Of a stretch of DNA of 64,000 nucleotides, positions 35,301 to 48,091 are shown piece by piece. The number at the start of each line of letters is the position of its first letter. The first letter of the stretch is position 1. The stretch is from Microdochium bolleyi. Its lineage: Eukaryota > Ascomycota > Sordariomycetes > Xylariales > Microdochiaceae. The position numbers were made by a program, and so were the translations under genes. The DNA lies in NCBI GenBank assembly GCA_001566295.1, contig KQ964251.1, forward strand, positions 1,059,838 through 1,123,837, given 5' to 3'. A model generated the notes under the pieces. That model did no database searches. It saw only the letters and a program-made list of their open reading frames with translations, and was not told where the DNA came from.

Positions 35301-36750
35301 CACCGTCCGCTCCGCCAGCTCGGGTAGGGTGGCTCCATAAGCACAATGGCATTGTCTCGAGGGCCGGCGAGGGACCACTTCCAAAGCGAGAGTTTTGTTC
35401 AACCCGGGGCTGGGAAGAGCGGGGTATCTGTCAACAGTGCTGAGCCGCTCTTTTGTCGGCACGCGAGTTGGACTCGGCTCGGCACTCGCGGCTCCTGAGG
35501 TTGGCCGTGAACCTTCAAAAAGAGGGGCACCCAATGAGCGGGAACAGGCTGCCAGGACAGGGTGACTCCAAAGCCACCTCAAGCGATGCCGCTAGCACTG
35601 TCGAGCGCGTCGAGCTGCTGGATGGACACCCGCCCGTGCGCCTGGAGCACCGTAGCATGCCGGCACTTGTCTGCAGCATGCGGCTCAGGCACTCCATCCC
35701 TTGTTGCCCGCATGCAGGCTCGGCAGGCAGGGAGATCACCACATGTGGTGGAACGACTCTTGACGCACAGCCCAGCGTGTTTTGCTTATCCTGCATGTCA
35801 ACTGCTGCAGAGGAGTCAGCCGTCACGTTGTGTCCGCGCGGCCATGGGCCATGTGTGGTTCAACAATGAGAAGACGGCAGGCACTCTGCAAGTGCCGGGT
35901 ACCGTGGAGTTGTGCCTTGCTGTCGAGGTGATGGCCAGACACACAGAGAGGTCAGGGGGCTTGCTCCGGAGTACTGAGTACTCTCCTGTTGCCGTTGGTG
36001 CACTGCTCGGAGGGACGCGCAGGACGTCTCGATCACCTGACGAGAGGCTGACGTGCGAATCCTGCCCCAGCCGGGCACAGCGAGAATCCCTGCGGTAACT
36101 CGGGGCAACGCGACAATATCCCAGTGGGCCAGCCCGAGTCAGTCCTGCATATTACGAGATGTCCCTGGGCGAAATTGGACGGCGAACATGGCCTTTCGCG
36201 CGCTGGCCGTCATGATTGGCAGACTTGACCGCCCAAACCTCCGTGGCCTGGCACCATCGCTCGCATCCTCGGCTGCTTCTAGAAGCCTGCCCATTGCAAG
36301 GGCACGTTGCCGAATCGAGCCGTCTCTCCTCCAGTGCTATCAACGCCTGTGAGTGCTACCACGCGCGTGGCCTGACTTGTTGCGCCACTTCGTGTGCCAG
36401 AGTTCAGCAGTGAGGGGCATCGCGCTCGTCAAGAGGTGAAGATCACCTGATGTCTCAATAAGCAGGATTGCCGACAGCCAACAGCAGGCGCCCGAATGTC
36501 TCGGTATTTCCTCCGGCCATGTGCCCCTCATTCAATTTCATCATTCAGCAGGTCAAGGCCCGTGATGATATCTCAACGCGCGGGCCTGACTAGTCATGCC
36601 CTGTCTGGTGGCGATGTGTCGCTATCCAGGCCGGCCGCCCCGGGGCCCTGGTGGTTTCATCAGTCCCGGAGGGAGAGGGCTGCGCTGCTTTGGCATGCTG
36701 CGCCCATGGCAGATACGGAGTACTGCGTGGACACCTGTGTGTGCTCTCAT

Positions 36751-36777
36751 GTGGATGGATGGATGGATGGATGGATG
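36751..36777. repeat. (GGAT)n microsatellite
   Basis: About six perfect tetranucleotide units (ggat) within the gene-poor block. No function is apparent. Confidence 0.85.
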
Positions 36778-38472
36778 ATGGGGAAAAGGTCCCCCTGGTT
36801 GCGAGCAAGTTTGTTCCTGAGCGGCGATCACCCCGTCTGTCCCACGGCCGTGGTTCAACGGGCGTTGGGCATCAACGGCATCCCCACTTGAGCGATCCCG
36901 CCGCCGCCAGCCAGCCCGCTCTCCTTCAGCGTGACAAGCACAGCTGTGCTCTGCGCGGTTTCGCACATCGAGAGGGGAAGAAGATCTGCAGGGTCGTATT
37001 CCTGCTTGCGGCATGGCGCCGCGCACAAGAGTGACATATCTGGGTGGTGTGCGGGCACCTGGGAAGGGCCGTACCTAGCCCCGAGCCGCCCAACAAGCTA
37101 CAGCTGAAGAAAACCAGCCACCCCGCCCAGGAGCTAGGGGGAGCCGGCCTTCCTGGGGTTCCAGAGTTTTGGGACAAAAGAAGCGACAGCGCCCACCCCC
37201 AGCATCGACGACAACCCCGCTTGGGCATTCTGGCGCAGCCCGCTCGCTGGACCCCTTGTCTGGGAGGGAGCTCTGCCAGACCTCATAATAGTGATGATAA
37301 TGATAATAACGGCACGCCGAGCGGGACGTCTTTTGCCGCAACGGTCCTGATACAGCGGTATCTGCCCTGGGCGTTGCCAAGATCTCGCGCGCACTCGGCA
37401 CTCTTGCCGAGACTGGCGCACGGGCGGGACGTGCCTAGACGGCAGGTGTAAGAGAGCTAAGGCCCCGCGAGAGGTTAATGCTTCGGAGGGGAGCAAGGAA
37501 CAGGCGAGTTCGTTAGTTCTCTGGTTATTTTTGTCTCGAGCAGAGACAGCAGCAGCGCAGCCCCAAGAGCAGTCACAGGCACTGTCCAACTGCGGTGCCT
37601 AGCTGGGCGGCCCATGCGAGGGTGGAATGACAAGATTATCTTAGAGGATTCCTCCAAGGCACAGAGGGTGGGGGGGGGGTTCCCAACGTTGAGAGTCAGG
37701 ACAGCGCCGGCCACGCCGACGGCGCAGGGAGATAAGTTCTGGTAGCGGGGATGACTTGCGCTCTGGAAGCCGAGACAAGCCCAGCAGACCTGGGCGGTGA
37801 TCATGAGTCTAGTTAGTCGGACACCCTTCCCTGCCCGAGACCGCGATGTATCGCGGATGTATACAGGACTTCTTCGCGGCTCGGGGCCAGAGGGGGCATA
37901 CGTATACTTACTCCGGGCCCGGTCTCATCGGCTCCCTCTTGAAATATGTCACCATTCCCAAATCCTGTACGCAATCACACTCTCTTTGCGTTTCAAAGGC
38001 GGCAAGAGGAAAGGGCCCGGTTAGGCTGGCTGCCCAACCGTAGCCGTTGCGGGCGCGGAGAGGGGGGCGCCTTTTGACGGCCGCCCGCCATCACACCACG
38101 GCCGCGGGCCACCACTGAATGTGACCCTCCAACTGGTCAGTCAGGCCCTGGACGCTGCCTGGTCTTACTCATGGGGATCTTTTGAGAAGTCTAAACAAAA
38201 CAGAGCGCACGGCCGTCCAGCGGTTTTTTTCCCATGAGGCTCTCTCTTTCTCTCTCTATCCCATGCGGAACTCTAAATCCAAATCACCCGATGGTGAATT
38301 ACACGCAAGCATCAGAGCCGCATCTGGAGTCTGGACTGCCTCGAGTGCAACGCCCTTGACAATTCTCCATCATGCACGTCCTGCTGCGGGTCTTTTGTGG
38401 TGTGTAGTGGCTCGCAATGTCCGGAAACTTGCAGAGACCTTTGATGCCATCTCCTGAAAGTGCAAAAGAGAC

Positions 38473-38494
38473 AAATAAAATAAAATAAAAATCC
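38473..38494. repeat. (AAAAT)n microsatellite
   Basis: Three to four units of aaaat in the gene-poor block, preceded by an A-rich stretch. Confidence 0.7.
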
Positions 38495-38905
38495 AGGAGA
38501 TTAGCCAGACTCCTCTCCCCTCGCTGTGACTGTTGAATCTGTTCACCTGATCAGGGTATTATCAGATCGCACCTTGATTAATTATCGTGCAGCCGCGTGC
38601 ATGCGGACGCACGAGCATGCGAAACATGAACGAATCATGGATGTGCATGCGGAGACTGAATACTACATCCGCGATGCCGGGGAGAGGAGGGAGAAAGTGC
38701 GATATATGCCGTGCATAAGAAGAATTAACCCGGCGCCTTGGGTATATGTCAATTTTTATACCTTTCCCATGGCTACTGCCATGGCTGCAGGTTGCAGCCT
38801 AGAGTTTTTGTCCCCCCCTCCCTCTTTGAGTTAGGGTGGGATAGGTGTTCTGCATTGTGCGGTTCTTATTGTTGCACCATTGGACTGTAAAGACGTGATG
38901 GGAAG

Positions 38906-38922
38906 AGAGAGAGAGAGAGACA
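38906..38922. repeat. (GA)n microsatellite
   Basis: About eight GA dinucleotides in the gene-poor block. Confidence 0.8.
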
Positions 38923-41900
38923 GAGGGGATGATAATAAAGTTGCATCGAGTGACTGGGGATTCAAGGTTGTGTTGTTGCGTGCTCGGTGCGACACAGGAC
39001 AGGGGTCTGGGTTCCTGTGCAGCAGTTAATCCCCCGATGCCAAGGAGGGCGAGGGAGGGGCCGGATCGCCGCGATGCTACGTACCTACCGGACCGCATGT
39101 CCATTGCTTCCGTACCCGTGAGAGGGGTTGGGAATTTCTGATTCTACAAAACCTCTGGGTGGTATTGCACTTTCCACGTCTGACCATCTTAACATGGTTG
39201 TTATAGAGACGGGAGGTCCGGATGCGTGCCGCGACCGCCACTGCCCGAAGTCGGGAGATCGGGAACTTTTGGGAGGACATATAGAAAAATTTCAAGTTCG
39301 CTGGGTGCTGGACAACATGCGGTACTGTCTTGTTTGGGCATGCTTTTCGTGAGATCACTACGCTCAGTGCCTTGTTGGAGCTTGTGTGTATAGGGTTGGG
39401 GAGTTCGATGTTCTCCAGTCCACTTTCTCCTTGATGTTCGTGCGGATGAAATGTTCCTGTAGCTCGACTGTCTCTTATAAGCTCAACTATTCCCATCCTG
39501 GAAGCTATCTGTAGGCGATTTATACGCTTGCAGAAAGCTCTATGCCGAGCGTTGTACATAAGAGTCCAGACAATATTATGATGATTCAACCAGATTATGA
39601 CTGAGCATGGGCACAACTTCACACAGCATACCAAGTACATGTATTCGGACGCGCTTTGGAGACTCATACGTTTCAGTACAAAGGTGATATCAAGGAAATG
39701 GCGCCCGGCTTGCAACGCCTGGATCTTCGACCGAACTCATCTTCTATGAAACGTTCGTGGGGAACATTTATGCCAGGATAAAAGACGAACAATATTGCTG
39801 CTCTCTCACAATGTGCTAAGCCAGATATTTGTTACACAACGCTGCGGAACACCCTCAACCTTGCCGTTGGTCAGGGTGCACATATCAACAGACCGGACTC
39901 TGCCTTACAGCGCGTCCTTGGCCCGAAATGATCAGTCATGTAGCGCGTGAGAACGGGCATTCCGGCGCTATGAAAGCAACATCGGAGTCAGCTCCGAGAC
40001 AGAGTCGTGTATCTGATACTACTAGCACGCTCCAGTGTTAGCACGTGGAAAGAGGAACGGGAGAAAGGTTGCCAGGGCGATATTTCAATGCCTGGCTGGG
40101 GTTCTGGTTCATATCAGCCATTGACGTCTGTCCGCCTTCGGAACACGGCAGGATTGACCAAAGCGTGGACCTTCTTCCGTGCTGGGTGACCAGTGTCGAA
40201 TCCCAATCTCGTTCAGCCGTCGTGGCGTCCACCGTAAGCAAAAGGGCGTTTTCAGTGTGAAAAAGCCCCCATCGGTGTGACAGCTGCATTGCGACCAATG
40301 TCCTCTACTGAGCCTTTGCGAGAAGAAACTTCGTGTCAGCATTCTGCGGCTGCTCATCACGGAGTTTCCCGCTTTCGAGCATGAACGTGTACCTATCATC
40401 AACATCCCCGTATGCTTGGCTGCCTGGTAGCGGCTGTGCTCTGGTCAGCATTTTTTGCTTTTTCCCTCATCGCCTGGCTGGGAGCGGGAGGGGCTTGTGC
40501 TACCACCTGTACGGAGCAGCTGCAGACCCTTATCACAGCAGGACATCATTCCAATGCTTGCCAAGTGGCGCAGTCGTCTCGACTCCAACTACAGTGCTCT
40601 ACTATCAGGTCACTGTTCTTGGCGGAGAGCCGTGCAACGCGCTGGATCGCTCGAGATGATGCGAGTGCGCTGGACTGTGTGAGGCTAGTAGTTCATAAGC
40701 GAGCAGGGTTTCCGAGCTGAAGGCATGTACAGCTGAAAAGTGAAGGGCAGGGCACACGACTAGCAAAACATGGCTGCGTCAGGAGTACCAACTCTACAGA
40801 AGATCCACGGCCGGTCTGGGAGGGATGTGGCTCTGGAGGAGGCGAGATATCGAGTCATCATACCTACAAGCAGAGAGTCACGACGGCCCCAGCTTCTCAA
40901 GCACGAATCACTGTGGCGCCTGGGCAGTCGTCAACACTGCACGAGCCTCATGTGAACGCCCCAATCGCATCCGACTGACTGCCTTTCACGTGAGAAAATT
41001 CCGGACATCTGGGTCGTGTCATGTCCCCCCCGTACGGACAACACCCTCCGATTCCCAATCGCGATAGCGGTGGACGCCATCGCATGGCGATACATCTGCG
41101 ACAACCAGAGGACCACACACACCCACGTGCGGCCGCACGAGGGAAAGGGCAGAATAAGTCCTAATCAGGAAGCGCCACGCGACGTGTGTATGTGCAAAGC
41201 TGTTGCGCGAAACTCTGAGGTGCATGCAGTCTCACTCAGTCTCCACGGCAAGGGTAGCTGACGGCAAGGTATCCTCGGAAACTACCGTAGGGTACTTTCT
41301 TTCACCCGGCGCCCCTGAAGCAGCACTGCATGAATAAGAAAAGGAGCGTTCCTAATCGATCGGTTTAGGAAACTGGCGGTCGGGGCCGGGAAGGTGATCG
41401 ATCGAGTCTTTGTTCAGATCCTGCAATCTGACATCAGGAGGCGGTCTTGTTCTTTACTTGTTAACTCGGCTTTGTACGGGGTCTTGGTGTGCAATGCATG
41501 AGCACCCCTGCCTGTATGGCTGTGGAACGATCTGTCTGGTTCTGTTGTGCTCGCACGGAGTACGACGGTGGATATTCGGCAAGTGGCGGCGGCTTGGGAA
41601 AGAGAAAGCTGCAGAGCGTGACAGGAAACAGCTTGGGAAAAGCATCGTGCATCTACAGCTACTTGATCAAGAGCGTCCAGCGGCCTTGGGCACCATCAAA
41701 CTTCGTGCTTTGGCAACCGAGAATAGTTCGCGAGTCCAGCCGCGTGTGGAGCAGGGTAGCCACGGGCGAGGGCGAAAATGTGGAGGAGACCGAGAAAAAG
41801 CAAAGACAAGAGGAAAAGTTTCCTGGCGGCAGAGCCTCCAACCTTCTGATCCTGGAGCGCGTCCTCTTGCTAGGATAATCCTGGTGTGTCTCGAGCTTCT

Positions 41901-42568
41901 CCAGACTTCTCTAAAGTAAGACAAAAGCAAGAAAAAGAAAGAAGAAAGAGCACTGTAGAAGCGTTGTGGATCACTAGGGCTGCGGAAGAAGCAAAATGAT
42001 AACCCCTGTCACTGCTGCAGGTTGTTTGACACATGAGAATCTGTTATTTCTGATTCGCCTTCGTTCTAACATATATCACATGCGGAAGTATCCATGTGCT
42101 TGCGATCTTTTGCCTCCTGACAGTATCTGAATACGGCGTTTCACAGGCTGTACTTTCTGTTTCGCAGCATGCGATACTATAGGCAGTCTTCTCGTTGACG
42201 GGCGGGCACCAGCTCTGTTTGGGCTGAAGCACTGCGCCGAAGGTAATTTGTGATGATGACCGTGGTCTATGAGGCTTGCAATCTTGCATTCCTTACTGTA
42301 CCTCAGCTGTAGCTGTGCCGACGCGATTGTATTTGGATTCCAGTTTGTCGATTGTGCGCACTATGAGCTGTGGTCACAGGCTTGATTCTATGACCAAGAT
42401 GTGTCTAGCATCGACTCCTGACCGAGGCTTGCCGGAACATTTGGTTCAGTCGGATGCGTTGCTAGGCTGTACGCAATAGAGGAGTCGCCGATGCGGTAGG
42501 GCGTTATTGCATGTATTCACAATGTACCGCATCGCCAGCCACATGTGGTTGCTATGCATGGTGTGTCG

Positions 42569-42600
42569 TCGAAAACCTCGCCTCGAAAACCTCGCCTCGT
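42569..42600. repeat. Tandem duplication of 'cgaaaacctcgcct'
   Basis: Two adjacent perfect copies of a 14-base unit lie just downstream of the stop codon of the unnamed gene at 42794-43517. This is a recent local duplication with no visible role. Confidence 0.75.
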
Positions 42601-42793
42601 GTAAAGCAGGGTGAAAATTGGAGACACGTTGGTCGGACTGGGTCTTGTGCCACCCCTCCGAGACAACACCAGCAGGGTGGTTGCCAATGACACATGCTCC
42701 AAGTGACAGGGACGGCGATGCGCTTCCCTGGTCGCTCATAGTGGCGATCAGATGCGGAATCATCACCGCATCTAGGATCGTGGTCATGTATCG

Positions 42794-43517
42794 TTAGTGT
42801 GCGAGATCTGACGCATCAACGCCTTCGGTGAATACAAGATCCCCGCTCGGACCGAGAAGTTCACGACTTGCTTCTTCAAGAATGATTCCAAATGCTAACA
42901 TGGCCGTTTCGTCCATACTGCCTTCGTCGATTGGTGTTGCTCTTTTGCGTCGGAGTAAGCGGTTGCCCTGCTCATCGTGATCGCCAGCGTGGCTGGAACT
43001 TTGGCCAGTATCAGGCTGTCCTCTGGCGTAGAAGTGGCTAGCATATACGTGAAGCGCCTTCAGCATATCACTGTCAGGCAGGACGTTGATGCCGCCGTCA
43101 GGGAGGCGTTCGTTCGCGAAGTAGATGTCCCGCTCAGCATAACGGACGGGCGCATTGGCTCGACGGAACAGAACCTCCTCTGGCGCCAACACAGCATTCT
43201 GGGAGCTGCTGCTGGTCAAGCGTGAGAGCCGCTGCGCTGCGCGACGAGATCGCCGTCCGCGAAGTCTCGAGAGCCGGCCAGTACCGTCCTCCAGGGCGTG
43301 CGTGCTCGTAACTCTTCCTACACGGCAATTGTCAGCACTGGTCAGGACAACGGGGCTAAGTACTGGGATGTGACTGACCAGCCACGGCATCGAACAGTGT
43401 CGCATTCTTGCCTCTGTGCCGGGGCAGGACATCGTCGTCACTTTCCCCAACATCTGAGGTTTCGGGACGGTATTCAGCGGACTGGCTGCGGCCGTGTCGG
43501 TCACGTGTCGAGAGCAT
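42794..43517 (-). CDS. Unnamed conserved-looking fungal protein
   Basis: I do not recognise this family. The model is 220 residues: exon 1 43517-43379, intron 43318-43378 (GTCAGT...GTGTAG with a GCTGAC branch point), exon 2 43317-42794. Residues 1-45 are charged and probably disordered. An Arg-rich patch follows (RLSRLRGRRSRRAAQRLSRL). Then comes a segment that looks structured: EVLFRRANAPVRYAERDIYF, LPDSDMLKALHVYASHFYAR, and DETAMLAFGIILEEASRELL near the C-terminus. The helical pattern and basic patch suggest a nuclear, possibly nucleic-acid-associated protein, but that is inference. It is divergent from the CSA/Rad28 gene with only 318 bp between the start codons, so they probably share a promoter. 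The start was chosen because exon 1 joins exon 2 in phase and lengthens the coherent frame. Confidence 0.75.
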
Positions 43518-43835
43518 TGTCAGACTTGACTCTACTCATTGTGGCAAATTGGCATCTTTTGCAAGCCTGGTGGGTGCAGGATAACTGCTTCAGGGTGGAG
43601 GTTGCTGGACATGCCGAGGTTTGTTCGTCTTTGCGGATTTGACAATCACCAAGGTCGCTTTGCGTGCTTACATAATCACAAACCATAACTCCCTACGCGT
43701 ACCCAACCGAGAACATCGTCGGGTTTGCGAGCCAAGAACTGATGTCATCCTACCCTGACTCCGTTCGCCAGCTCCAACTATACCTAGGTACCATCATACG
43801 CAGCTGTGCTTCCGGTGAGCGCATTCAATGAGTGC
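43518..43835. promoter_or_regulatory. Shared bidirectional promoter region
   Basis: These 318 bp separate two divergent start codons and must contain both promoters. No specific binding site stands out to me. Confidence 0.6.
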
Positions 43836-45419
43836 ATGAATCGGCTTCTGTTCGAGCGGTCCACGGGCAATGTCGGGCCCAATACCTTCGCGCGGCTGCA
43901 CACGGCTTCCCTGGTGACATCCCTACGCGCAGCACCGCAACATCGCTTTGACGGCGGGGAAAGAGGCTCTGCTATCCACGATGGCGAGCTTAGCCCCGGC
44001 GATCACATCTGGGCCCATCAGTCGGGTGTCAATTCTCTGGCTCTCGAGCGATTCGATGGAAGAATGTGAGGATTCTTCTCGCGATGACCAACTGGCCGAC
44101 ATCGACCAGAAATGTCCACGAACGACAGCTAACATCATTGGCGCAGACTTGTATCGGGAGGGTCAGATGCGTCAGTCAAGCTGTGGGATCTCGAGCAGTA
44201 CCAAGGCCCCGATGTGTCGCGGCTCAACACGCTGAAGCCTGTGGGGGTTGTTCCTCGGTGCTCATCGCCGTCTGGAGGCAATGGCCACAGATTCGGCATT
44301 ACCCACCTGTCCTTCTTCCCCTTTGACTCTGCGGCCTTCCTATCAACGTCGTTCGACCAAACCCTGAAGCTATGGTCCACCGAGGCCGCGAGGGTCTCAG
44401 GGTCATTCCATCTCGGTTCCAAGGTCTACACTCATGCCGCGTCGCCAATCGCATCTCACCTTCTGGTAGCCTGTGGCACACAGCATCCTGCTGTCCGCTT
44501 GGTGGACCTCCGCTCAGGAGCGAATGTGCAGTCGCTGTCTGGCCACGGTGGTGCTGTGCTCTCGGCTTCGTGGTCTCCACGCCATGAACACGTTCTGGCG
44601 TCGGGCAGTGTGGATGGGACTGTCCGAATATGGGATATTCGCCGTGCTGGCGGCGCGATTGGCATGCTTGACTTGGAAGACAGTCTGGGCCTTTACCACA
44701 ACGGCCTCCTCGGGACTGACAGTAGTGGAAGCCAATTTGTCAGGCGGTCTCGGCTGTCTGCCAAGGCTCATGCGGCACCCGTCAATGGCCTTACCTGGAC
44801 AGATGATGGCAACTATATCGTGTCAGCAGGTCACGATCGGCGTATTCGCGTATGGGACGCCGCTACTGGCCGAAACACACTTGCTAGTTTCGGACCCAGT
44901 ATACAGAACAACCAGCTTTCTGGGGTAACGATGTTCACATCTCCCCGAGGGATCACGTCCCCAGGCAAAGAGCTCCTTTTCTGGCCCAACGAATCAGAGA
45001 TCCTTGTCATGGATCTTCATGAAGGGAATATTATAACGCGGCTTCGTTCAGCTGGGCCGTCCATGGCTGGTGTGAGATCGACTAGCGGTGCGAGAGGTGG
45101 GGAGCGGACTGTCAGAAATCGCATCACCAGCCTCGTCTGGAGAGGGTCTGGAGGTGGTGGATCGGGCTCGGGCGCAGTCCCTGGAGGTTCCAATGTGGCG
45201 GCGGCTATCTACAGCGCGCACCTGGACGGGCAGATTCGCGCTTGGATGCCAGCTGGATCCGAAGGTCGACCGGGACTTGAGAACGAGGGGAGTGGGGTCG
45301 CTGACCTTGACGACGATGACGAGGACCAAGACCAGCGAGGAGAAGACAGGACCAAGAAGCGCAAGGCGCTGGATGATGTGTTCAAGAGTCTGATGGGCAA
45401 GCAGATTACATTTTCGTGA
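43836..45419 (+). CDS. WD40 protein of the CSA/ERCC8 (Rad28) family
   Basis: Predicted substrate receptor of a Cul4-type ubiquitin ligase acting in transcription-coupled nucleotide excision repair. 500 residues; exons 43836-44065 and 44147-45419, with intron donor GTGAGG and acceptor GCGCAG giving the join GRILVSGGSDASVKLWDLE. Start MNRLLFERSTGNVGP resembles the CSA N-terminus. WD repeats are visible at about residues 65-90 (SGGSDASVKLWDLE), 125-155 (STSFDQTLKLWS), 195-235 (LSGHGGAVLSASWSP, SGSVDGTVRIWDIR), 270-300 (AHAAPVNGLTWTDDGNYIVS, GHDRRIRVWDAATGRN) and a final blade near 420. The C-terminal tail is acidic then basic (DDDDEDQDQRGEDRTKKRKA). Yeast Rad28 is the fungal counterpart; orthology is inferred from the family signature. 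Confidence 0.85.
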
Positions 45420-45809
45420 ATGTGCTCGATCGAATAATACTCGACCACTCCCAGGTGCCACGCGTGCCAGTCTCGGAGCAAAGGTGATTCTCACGTGGCG
45501 AACATGATTGCTCAGGGCAGGATCCAGCCGGGCACCACGAGGCAGGAGCGGTTGAGCCGCTTGTTCTGTATTGTGCCTTGGACCTGCTATCCTTGCTCGT
45601 GGTAAGCAAGACCATTTCTCGCTGGCAACCGAGGACCACTTCGCGAAATCGGGCAGCCGAGCACTCTACACTTCATCCTCGTGCACCAAGATCGTCTTTG
45701 GTGCTCACTCAGTCCCATCCTCACGTCGCCACACAAAGTTTCTTGGTACTTCCTTGGGTGCGCAAACATAGCCAAGGTTGCTCGCTGATCTTGTCATTTG
45801 AGATCAAAC
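45420..45809. other. Intergenic region, CSA/Rad28 gene to MFS transporter
   Basis: 390 bp with no gene; it contains the 3' end of the WD40 gene and the promoter of the MFS gene. Confidence 0.6.
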
Positions 45810-48091
45810 ATGCGTCTGACTCGAGACGCCACATGGCCAGATTCGCATGGCCTGCCCGAAGACATGCAAGAGATCCCACTCGTCGACAGACCTGATCAAA
45901 AACATCAACAGCATGCCTCACGAGGCAGCCGCCCAGAATGTCTCAAGAGCATGATGCACGAAATATTTTTTGTCGCTTGCCTGGCTCTAACTGCAGCATC
46001 GCCGGTGTTCCTCCAGCGATCCACTGTCGTGGTTACTGCTTCAATCGCCAATGAGCTACGCATGACCCCAGCTGAGCTTGCCTGGGCCACAGCAGGATCC
46101 GGGTAAGATGCTAGTTTCGGCACTCTCCCGACGAAAGGCGTGAGCCATGCTGACCGTACTTGGTTAATCAGCCTTACGACTGGAGCGCTCCTGCTCCCCT
46201 TCGGTCACGTTGCCGACACTTGCTCCGCGCTTCCGCGCAAGACTATGCTCTTGATCAGCCTGCTGGCATTCAGTGTGCTGGTCGGTGTTACATGCTTCTC
46301 TACAAATGGCGTCACTCTTGATATCTTGTCAGGTCTGGCAGGCATCGCCTGTGCAGCCAATGTCCCAATCGCTGTGGGCATTCTCAGTCTGGCTTATCCT
46401 CTGCCATCGCGTCGCAAGAATATGGCATTCGCTACTTTCCTGATGGGCACTCCCGCTGCAACCATCATCGGCGGCCTCGGATCTGGAGGGATTGCAAAGG
46501 TGATTAGCTGGAAAGCACCGTTCGCATGCTTGGCAGTACTCTACGCGACAATCACGATGCTCGCCTGGTTCCTGGTTCCCCGCGTGAGCGAACCCGACCA
46601 CACCTCGAAACAGGCGAGAACCTGTCCTGGAAATCCGAACTCGGAACACAAGCTCATAGACCTGGTTGAACAGCAGACGAACCCAAAAAGACCTGCCTTC
46701 GATTGGCTGGGCGTCCTTTTGCTTACGACAGGTGTTCTACTATCCACAGTGTCCCTCACGATCGGACCGGAAGGACCAGAGCCCTGGAAGACCCCGACAG
46801 TCATCTGCCTGCTCACATTCGGAGTCATGTCTCTTGGCTGCTTCGTCATCTGGGAAACTGTCACTAGAGCGCCGATGATACCCCCATCGGTCTGGAGAAA
46901 TGTCTGTGTTACGCTGGTAGGTTTCCCATCAAGAAGCAAGCGGAAGCTCGGCACATTGCTGACCTCCAGATCACTTTCTGTACACTGTTTGCATCGATGG
47001 CCTATTACTCACAGCTGTTCTGGCTTTCCATGTTCTTGCAGCAACTTCAACACTTGGAACCCTTGGACGTGGCCTTACAACTGCTGCCTCAAGCTCTAGT
47101 GGGTCTCTTCTTGAGCCCTTTGGTCGGCCTCATCCTTCATCGTGTTCCAGGAACCATACTTCTGATGGCTGCTGTCTCTTCACTTGCCCTCAGCAATATA
47201 CCTCTGATATTTCTGAAGCCTGGCAACAACTACTTCGCTTGGGTATTGCCCTCGTTGGTGATGAGTACCCTAGGCATGGACTGGGTTCTGAACATTGGCT
47301 CCGTGAGTTCTGACACTGTCTACTGGTACATGCAGGACGCACCTAGAGCTGACCACATCGCGCAGCTCCATGTGCTCTCTATACTTCCTCTTCATCAGCA
47401 CTCTGCTGGGGCGTCCCTACTCCAGACGGCGGCTCGATTAGGTGTTCCATTCGGTGTAGCGATAACGACAAGTATTTGGTCCTCCTACGATGGACGCGGG
47501 GATGACGGCCGGCTCGAAATCGCATACTCCAATACTTTCACGGCAATTGCCGCTATAGCATCAATATGCCTCTTGTTGGCACCATTTGTAAGGATCGGAC
47601 GGCAGGGCAACGAACATCGAGAAGAAATTGAAAGCGACACAGAGAGTCTCAAAGCAGACTGCGCCATGGCCGTCGTCAATACCCCAAGCCAGGATCAGTC
47701 ATTCCGCCCGAGCAAGCGCTGGTCACTCGGCGAGACCGTGTCAGCCACCTCGTCGGTCATGGGAGATCGCCCCCATAGAGCACCATCCTTGACAATGTCA
47801 CTTGTATCGTCCACCAACAAAAGCATCAACACTCCGAGGACGGACGGCTTTTCCATGAGCAGTACACTTCCCCGAGGTCAGACTCCGGTTGTCTGGGTCG
47901 TCTGTGAAGATTGTGGGACACGAAAACGCGAAAGAGAGCAGGAGAAAGCCGGCGACCCTGCACGGTATTTTGGCGACGTCTCGGAACCTGCTAGTAGGCA
48001 CTGCCCGGGGCGAAGGCGCTATCCGATCGCGAATCGTCAAGTCATGACCCACCAGATGCTCACAAAAGGCTTCCAACCGTACAAAGACTAA
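45810..48091 (+). CDS. Major facilitator superfamily transporter, DHA2-like (14-TM) with long C-terminal tail
   Basis: Plasma-membrane-type proton antiporter predicted to export small molecules. Exons 45810-46102, 46172-46916, 46970-47302 and 47366-48091. The last intron (63 bp, GTGAGT...CGCAG) is in frame and stop-free, so it could be missed or retained. Hydrophobic segments run from about residue 50 to 570. They include FFVACLALTAASPVFLQRST, TTGALLLPFGHVADTCSALP-like loop 2-3, RRKNMAFATFLMGTPAATII, and the FDWLGVLLLTTGVLL segment typical of DHA2 transporters. Late helices include ASLLQTAARLGVPFGVAITT. The last 160-170 residues form a hydrophilic Ser/Arg-rich tail not usual in the family; it may be disordered or contain an unmodelled intron. 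The start is the ATG at 45810. The substrate cannot be told. Confidence 0.85.

Larger units (their letters stand above)
29053..42793. other. 13.7-kb gene-poor block
   Basis: No coding gene, tRNA or rRNA is supported here, although the rest of the window averages about one gene per 2.5 kb. Open frames are numerous but short, occur equally on both strands and lack motifs, consecutive in-frame exons or paired splice sites. The first 1.5 kb (29053-30570) is very pyrimidine-rich on the minus strand, with three long G-runs on the plus strand, and is best read as promoter and long leader of the Zn2Cys6 factor. The rest is mixed-composition DNA with small microsatellites. I do not see the AT-rich, TA-enriched sequence expected of repeat-induced point mutation, nor terminal repeats of a transposon. 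Confidence 0.6.

Noticed and set aside
39077..39715. 212-codon minus-strand frame in the gene-poor block
   Set aside because: Composition is random-looking, with no domain or paired splice sites.
29053..42793. RIP-mutated transposon remains
   Set aside because: The sequence is not AT-rich and shows no obvious TA enrichment, terminal repeats or transposase/reverse-transcriptase motifs by eye. A dinucleotide index calculation would settle this.
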